Source: CAWUKT01 sp964352215 (GTDB taxonomy: Bacteria > Bacteroidota > Bacteroidia > J057 > JADKCL01). Taken from it: 64,000 bases of DNA. The translations under genes were made by a program, and so were the position numbers. The stretch covers positions 62,001-126,000 of the forward strand of contig CAYGRE010000003.1 in NCBI GenBank assembly GCA_964352215.1, written 5' to 3'. The notes beneath the pieces are model-generated. The model saw only the letters and a list, made by a program, of their open reading frames with translations, did no database searches and had not been told where the DNA came from. This document shows positions 60,269 to 64,000 of the stretch, piece by piece (the stretch's first letter is position 1; the number at the start of each line of letters is the position of its first letter).

Positions 60269-61045
60269 TCAGGCCATTTTAGGCTTAGGGTAAACTGTGT
60301 TCAGGAAATCCTGAAGATAGAGATTGAATTCTTTCGGTTTTTCCATCATGGCTGCATGGCCACATTGGTCGATGAACCGTAAGGTAGAGTTGGGCATCAG
60401 TTTGTGAAATTCGTAACCCACATTGGCAGGAGTGATATTGTCATTCAACCCCCAGACCAGAAGGGTCGGTACCTTGATCCTGTGAATCTTGTTGGAGAGA
60501 TTTTCCCGTTGCGCAGCCCGTGCTACCCTAACGACCCGCAGGGCTTTGTAATTGTCATTGACAATGTCAAACACCTCATCCACCAATTCTTCGGTAGCAG
60601 TTTCTGGATCGTAAAATGTAAATGCAACGCGTTCCCGGATATAAGGCTTATTGCCTCTGCGCGGGAAGGTGCTGCCCATACCGGATTCAAAGAGGCCGGA
60701 AGAGCCAGTGAGTACCAGACCATCAAGACGTTCAGGGTTCTCAAGGGCAAATATGAGAGCAATATGTCCTCCCAGGCTGTTGCCGAGGGCACAACATCTC
60801 TTGACTCCGATGTGGTCGAGAAAACCCTTGGTATAGTTGGCGAGCCCTTCCACGGAAGGCTTGACATTGGTCTTCTTGTAGATCGGAAGCATGGGAATCA
60901 GAATGCGGTAATTCTCACTGAATTCACTAATTACCATCTCCCAGTTGCTCAGGGCACCAAAAAGACCATGCAACAATAACAGGGTAGGCCCCTGGCCTTC
61001 ATCCACGTATTCGTATTCTCCGTCTTTTTTGATCTCGATATCCAT
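60269..61045 (-). CDS. Alpha/beta-hydrolase
   Basis: 258 aa. The nucleophile is S90 in CALGNSLGGHIALIFALE, with the acid in LVWGLNDNITPANVGY and the His in FIDQCGHAAMMEKP. The oxyanion region is LLLHGLFGALSNWEMV near the N-terminus. It is a cytosolic esterase or hydrolase of unknown substrate. It starts after 6 bp of spacer from the CBS gene (they are adjacent on the same strand), likely in one transcript. Confidence 0.9.
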   Translation of the reverse strand: MDIEIKKDGEYEYVDEGQGPTLLLLHGLFGALSNWEMVISEFSENYRILIPMLPIYKKTNVKPSVEGLANYTKGFLDHIGVKRCCALGNSLGGHIALIFALENPERLDGLVLTGSSGLFESGMGSTFPRRGNKPYIRERVAFTFYDPETATEELVDEVFDIVNDNYKALRVVRVARAAQRENLSNKIHRIKVPTLLVWGLNDNITPANVGYEFHKLMPNSTLRFIDQCGHAAMMEKPKEFNLYLQDFLNTVYPKPKMA

Positions 61046-61114
61046 ACAATCCGAATTATAGTTCTCCTTGCAGGTGGCTTGCGGCTGTGCCTTATGATGT
61101 ATTGGTTCCCGGCT

Positions 61115-61681
61115 CTATACTGTACTTAACCAGTTTTGGATTATTTGTTCTCCAAGTTCGGTTAAAATAGATTCAGGATGGAATTGGACCCCGGCAAAAT
61201 TAAGGAAATTGTGCTGAATTCCCATTATTTCCCCATCCTCAGTCTCGGCGGTAACGGTAAGCTCCGCGGGAATGGCTGAGTTCTCCAATAAGAGAGAGTG
61301 GTACCGCATTACTTGCATCGGATTGGGGATTCCCTGAAACAACCCTTTTCCAATGTGTTTGATCATGCTGGTCTTGCCGTGCATGGGTTCGGTCGAGTAA
61401 ATGACCTTCATGCCAAAGGCTTCTCCCAGGAGTTGGTGACCCAGGCAAACACCCAATACAGAAGTGGTGGAAATCAGCTTTTCGACAACCTCCCGGGAAA
61501 CGCCGCTGTCACTGGGGCGGCCGGGGCCAGGTGAGATCAGAATTCCTTTGGGGTCTTTGTGAAATATCTCTTCCACGGTGATCTCGTCATTCCGATAGAC
61601 CTCCACCGGATACGGACCCCGCCGAACCAGATCGACCAGGTTCCAGGTAAAGGAATCGTAATTGTCGATGACGAGGATCAT
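61115..61681 (-). CDS. Class I glutamine amidotransferase, anthranilate/aminodeoxychorismate synthase component II
   Basis: 188 aa, the usual length for TrpG/PabA. The catalytic triad is C79 in VLGVCLGHQLLGEAFG, H168 and E170 in VQFHPESILTE. It releases ammonia from glutamine for a chorismate-using partner. The partner (TrpE or PabB) is not in the window, so pabA and trpG cannot be told apart. ATG at 61681. Confidence 0.92.
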   Translation of the reverse strand: MILVIDNYDSFTWNLVDLVRRGPYPVEVYRNDEITVEEIFHKDPKGILISPGPGRPSDSGVSREVVEKLISTTSVLGVCLGHQLLGEAFGMKVIYSTEPMHGKTSMIKHIGKGLFQGIPNPMQVMRYHSLLLENSAIPAELTVTAETEDGEIMGIQHNFLNFAGVQFHPESILTELGEQIIQNWLSTV

Positions 61682-61734
61682 AGCTGAGTGATCATTTCCA
61701 TTCGGGTGAAGATCAAGATTGGGGACCTCCCCTG

Positions 61735-61805
61735 GGTTTCACGGCTGGGTATCACGGTTGGTATCACGGTTGGGTATCTGGGTTGGTATCACGGCTGAGT
61801 CCCCG
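61735..61805. repeat. Short tandem repeats across the cvpA stop codon
   Basis: The unit TATCACGG(C/T)TGG, with variants, occurs about five times between 61735 and 61805. The last copies contain the end of the cvpA-like frame (NPGTNPGTQP and stop TGA at 61789-61791). Confidence 0.8.
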
Positions 61806-62415
61806 GATTGGTCCCAGGATTGGTTTCGGATCCAGCACGAATAGAATCAGATTCCGGATAGGGGACACCCTCCCGGGCACTCCGGACCGAATCGAGGTCG
61901 ACAAAGTAGTGCTCCACATCCTTGAAGACATTGCTGACCTGAGGGATCAACCCGATGCTGTATCCCTGGACGACTTTGCAGTACTTGCTGAGAATGGGAT
62001 AAGAGACAGAGCTTTCCTGGGTGTCCTTGGAGAGAATCTGGGCATTGATGATCAACGTGATTACCGTACCTACCAAAAATGCCCATTTCGCCGCCCCAAA
62101 CACGACTCCACCAAGCTTGTTGGGTAATCCCAGTGCGATCGAATTTACAAACCTGTTCAACAATTTTCCCGCCAGCCAGACCGCCAGTACTCCCAGGAGG
62201 AAAGCAGTAAGAAATGCCAGCAGCGGGATATAGTTCTCCAGGATGTCAAAATTGTCCCGGTAATAGTCCGCAAAAAGGAAGGAAAGTCGCAATCCTGCCC
62301 AGACGCCGACAATCAGCCCGAGGAGACCCGTAACTTCCTTGATGATTCCATTCTGGTATCCCCGGAATGCACCGATCCCGACCGCAATCAGTGCAACGAT
62401 ATCGATCAGGTTCAT
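61789..62415 (-). CDS. CvpA family membrane protein
   Basis: 208 aa with about four TM helices (IDIVALIAVGIGAFRG, EVTGLLGLIVGVWAGL, IPLLAFLTAFLLGVLAVWLAG, AKWAFLVGTVITLIINA). This matches the CvpA family, required for colicin V export in E. coli and of broader but unclear membrane role. The C-terminal 40 residues are soluble and end in TNPGTNPGTQP, built from a short tandem DNA repeat. The ATG overlaps the yqeY stop by 4 bp. Confidence 0.85.
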   Translation of the reverse strand: MNLIDIVALIAVGIGAFRGYQNGIIKEVTGLLGLIVGVWAGLRLSFLFADYYRDNFDILENYIPLLAFLTAFLLGVLAVWLAGKLLNRFVNSIALGLPNKLGGVVFGAAKWAFLVGTVITLIINAQILSKDTQESSVSYPILSKYCKVVQGYSIGLIPQVSNVFKDVEHYFVDLDSVRSAREGVPYPESDSIRAGSETNPGTNPGTQP

Positions 62416-62861
62416 CCGAGGGATTCTTTGACGACTGCAGAGATCGCTTTACCATCGGCCCGGCCTGCCAATTTCTTAGAGGCGATGCCCATGACTTTGC
62501 CCATGTCTTTCATGGAAGTCGCTCCCACCTGTTCGATCACGGCCATTACTTCGGCCTTGATTTCTTCAGGGGTGAGTTGCTGCGGCAGGAAGCGCTCAAT
62601 GATCTTAAGTTCTGCTTCTTCAACCTCCGCGAGATCGTCACGGCCATTGTCCCGGTACTGGGTGGCAGAATCGCGGCGTTGCTTGGCTTGCTTGATCAAT
62701 AGCTTCATCTCATCGTCTTCCGACATCGGCTCATCACCCCCCCCTGCTGTCTTGGCAAGCAAAATGGCAGACTTGATGGCACGCAGTGCTTGCAGGGCAG
62801 TCTTGTCCTTGGCACGCATTGCGTTTTTCATTTCTTCTTGGATCTTCTTCTCGAGGCTCAT
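62412..62861 (-). CDS. yqeY: GatB/YqeY family protein
   Basis: 149 aa from the ATG at 62861 (MSLEKKIQEEMKNAMRAKDK). This is the usual length and composition for YqeY, a helical protein with a GatB-like tail domain (TSMKDMGKVMGIASKKLAGRADGKAISAVVKESL). Function is unknown. The frame stays open as far as 63422 upstream, but that region is a GC-rich repeat array with no homology expected. Confidence 0.93.
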   Translation of the reverse strand: MSLEKKIQEEMKNAMRAKDKTALQALRAIKSAILLAKTAGGGDEPMSEDDEMKLLIKQAKQRRDSATQYRDNGRDDLAEVEEAELKIIERFLPQQLTPEEIKAEVMAVIEQVGATSMKDMGKVMGIASKKLAGRADGKAISAVVKESLG

Positions 62862-63509
62862 AATTGTCTCTGATGGGTTAAGGCGCGAAGTTAGCCATTT
62901 CTGGGAAAAGTATGATGATCTGGAAAACAGGCCTTTGGGTGCGTTTTTGAAGGGTAAAACCCTGTCTGAGGGTCGCTGACCCTGAGCTGAGGGGTCCTGA
63001 ACCTTCGGCTGCGAGGGTCCATACCCATGGCTGCGAGGCTCCAAACCCATGGCTGCGAGGGTATCAATCCATTCGAGAGGGCCTCGAAGGCCCTCAGGCC
63101 GGTGCCGGGGACCCCTGAAGGGGTCTCGCCAACCCTCGCGCAGGGTAGAGGGACCCTCCCGCAAGGAGAAGGTCACCCTCCCGAAACTGTTCTCCGTCCG
63201 GCAGCCAACTGCCTCAATACTCTCGAGCGGGTCGGTGGAGCTACCGGCCCAGGAGGAATGGCCCTCAGCCGGGCGACCAAACCTTCGGCAGGCAGGACCG
63301 ATGACCCTCAGCCAAGGCTGAAAGACCCTCCCGCAAGGGTACAAAGGCTCGGCAGCATAGGTGCAGAGGCTCGCCAGCATAGGTGCAGAGCCTCGCGGCC
63401 AAGGGTCAGAGACCCAAATCACTCTTTAGGGCCATTTGAGGGAGGTTTTTTGGGGAATTCCCAGGCAATATTTTTAGTAAAGGGGGCTTTTATGAGATGT
63501 TCGGGGTAT
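62862..63509. other. Long non-coding gap filled with GC-rich degenerate repeats
   Basis: About 650 bp between the yqeY start and the stop of the thioredoxin-like gene. Most of it is repeats (see next entry). No promoter or terminator was recognised. Confidence 0.7.
62950..63415. repeat. GC-rich degenerate array of about 22-bp units, partly inverted
   Basis: On the plus strand the right half contains GGCTCG(C/G)CAGCATAGGTGC with the neighbouring GACCCTC(C/A)(C/G)(G/C)CAAGG variants at intervals of 21-22 bp (about 63300-63415). The left half (about 63000-63080) contains CCATGGCTGCGAGG-type units whose reverse complement resembles the right-half units. The centre is less regular. It does not look coding and has no CRISPR-like exact repeats or spacers. 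Confidence 0.75.
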
Positions 63510-64000
63510 CTACTCCTTCGCAAACTTCACCAAAAGCTCACAATCTGTCTCCGTCTCAAAGGAAGCGGTCCGCTTCCGTGCTTTGTTGTAGACATAGATG
63601 CTGGGGACTTCACTGTACCCGAACCAGGTATCGATTGAGAATTGGGTGTCTCGGGCCATGTATACCTTGTTGGGCATTTCCATGAAGTACTTCTTGAAGA
63701 AATTGACATTGTATTCAATCTCCATCGCCCAGGAAACCCAGATCATGGTAATTCCTTTGAACAGGTCTGGATTTTCAGAAACCATCTTCGCCTGCTTGTT
63801 ACAGTGGTCACAATCGGGGTCAAAATAGAACACGATGACCGGTTGCTGAGGCAAAACGGCGGGCGTAAGCGTACTCCCATCAGGTAATTCAAAAGCAAAT
63901 TGAGGCAGGTCGGCACCGATGTCTTTCAGGGTGTTGACATTGGGTTGCTTTTCATGGGCCTGGGCGAAACCAAAACTTGCGATCGCCATAAATGCCAAAA
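63510..64000 (-). CDS. Thioredoxin-like exported protein, N-terminus cut by window edge
   Basis: At least 162 codons; the frame continues to the edge. A signal peptide is partly visible (AFMAIASFGFAQA). The redox-active CxxC is in FYFDPDCDHCNKQAKMV (CDHC), and PQFAFELPDGSTLTPAVLPQQ precedes it, as in TlpA/ResA-like periplasmic thiol-disulfide proteins. The cis-Pro is in FGYSEVPSIYVYN. The real start lies outside the window; TTG 63998 and ATG 63989 are internal candidates only. It is separated from yqeY by a 650-bp repeat-rich gap. Confidence 0.8.
   Translation of the reverse strand, partial: LAFMAIASFGFAQAHEKQPNVNTLKDIGADLPQFAFELPDGSTLTPAVLPQQPVIVFYFDPDCDHCNKQAKMVSENPDLFKGITMIWVSWAMEIEYNVNFFKKYFMEMPNKVYMARDTQFSIDTWFGYSEVPSIYVYNKARKRTASFETETDCELLVKFAKE

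Noticed and set aside
62862..63422. In-frame extension of yqeY into the repeat region
   Set aside because: The added sequence is encoded by degenerate GC-rich repeats and the ATG at 62861 gives the standard YqeY N-terminus.
1..64000. tRNA, rRNA, prophage, IS element or integrase genes
   Set aside because: None was recognised by eye; small RNAs cannot be excluded without a covariance search.

Overview
The window looks like a chromosomal segment from a member of the Bacteroidota, most likely near the Saprospiria, although order-level placement is inference. The signs are three proteins with C-terminal type IX secretion (T9SS) sorting domains, a PorG/DUF6089-like protein, a TonB-dependent receptor with the Bacteroidota-type outer-membrane barrel, a DUF2480 protein, the gene order CBS - nadK - porG - uppS - bamA - ompH - murI, few Shine-Dalgarno sequences, and several matches to the Bacteroidota -7 element TAnnTTTG. 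No tRNA, rRNA, IS element or CRISPR array was found.

Layout. 1-2 kb: a truncated exported P460-like protein and a T9SS-exported NHL-repeat protein. 2-9.8 kb: an accessory island with an unrecognised 881-aa protein, a divergent ECF sigma factor overlapping a four-TM protein, a 586-aa toxin-like protein and a methyltransferase-TPR protein. The 881-aa and 586-aa proteins share a proline-rich SPPP(L/F) N-terminal motif of the type seen in Bacteroidota proteins linked to extracellular contractile injection systems (eCIS). 9.8-30.5 kb: mixed genes (beta-helix T9SS protein, SPOR protein, sterol desaturase-like and HTTM-like membrane proteins, radical SAM protein, DUF3999 and DUF2339 proteins, mgsA, TIGR03032, SGNH/PKD T9SS protein, tail-anchored TIR protein next to a rhomboid protease, DUF2480, SPFH-SHOCT, TetR). 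30.6-39.4 kb: TonB receptor, TPR histidine kinase, threonine dehydrogenase-like epimerase, beta-lactamase-fold lipoprotein, TPR protein. 39.4-49 kb: complex I genes nuoH-I-J-K-L-M-N followed by a PstS-like lipoprotein and the TPR protein. 49-63 kb: a conserved envelope and housekeeping run on the minus strand (yqeY, cvpA, pabA/trpG, hydrolase, CBS, thiE, Omp85-like, nadK, thioredoxin-like lipoprotein, porG-like, uppS, bamA, three ompH paralogues, murI). The right edge cuts a thioredoxin-like gene.

How it fits together. The nuo genes encode the membrane arm and the NuoI connecting subunit of respiratory complex I; A-G are not here. uppS, bamA, the ompH trio, murI, the Omp85-like protein and the PorG-like protein together serve cell-wall precursor supply, outer-membrane assembly and T9SS. 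A recurring feature is short tandem duplication at gene ends, often repeating the stop codon (about 9.8, 13.3, 18.0, 35.0 and 61.8 kb) or the start codon (16.6 and 58.9 kb). There are also larger degenerate arrays between genes: an 11-copy repeat of about 44 bp at 24.5-25.0 kb and GC-rich repeats of about 22 bp at 62.95-63.42 kb. These repeats and the 2-9.8 kb island are the least explained parts of the window.
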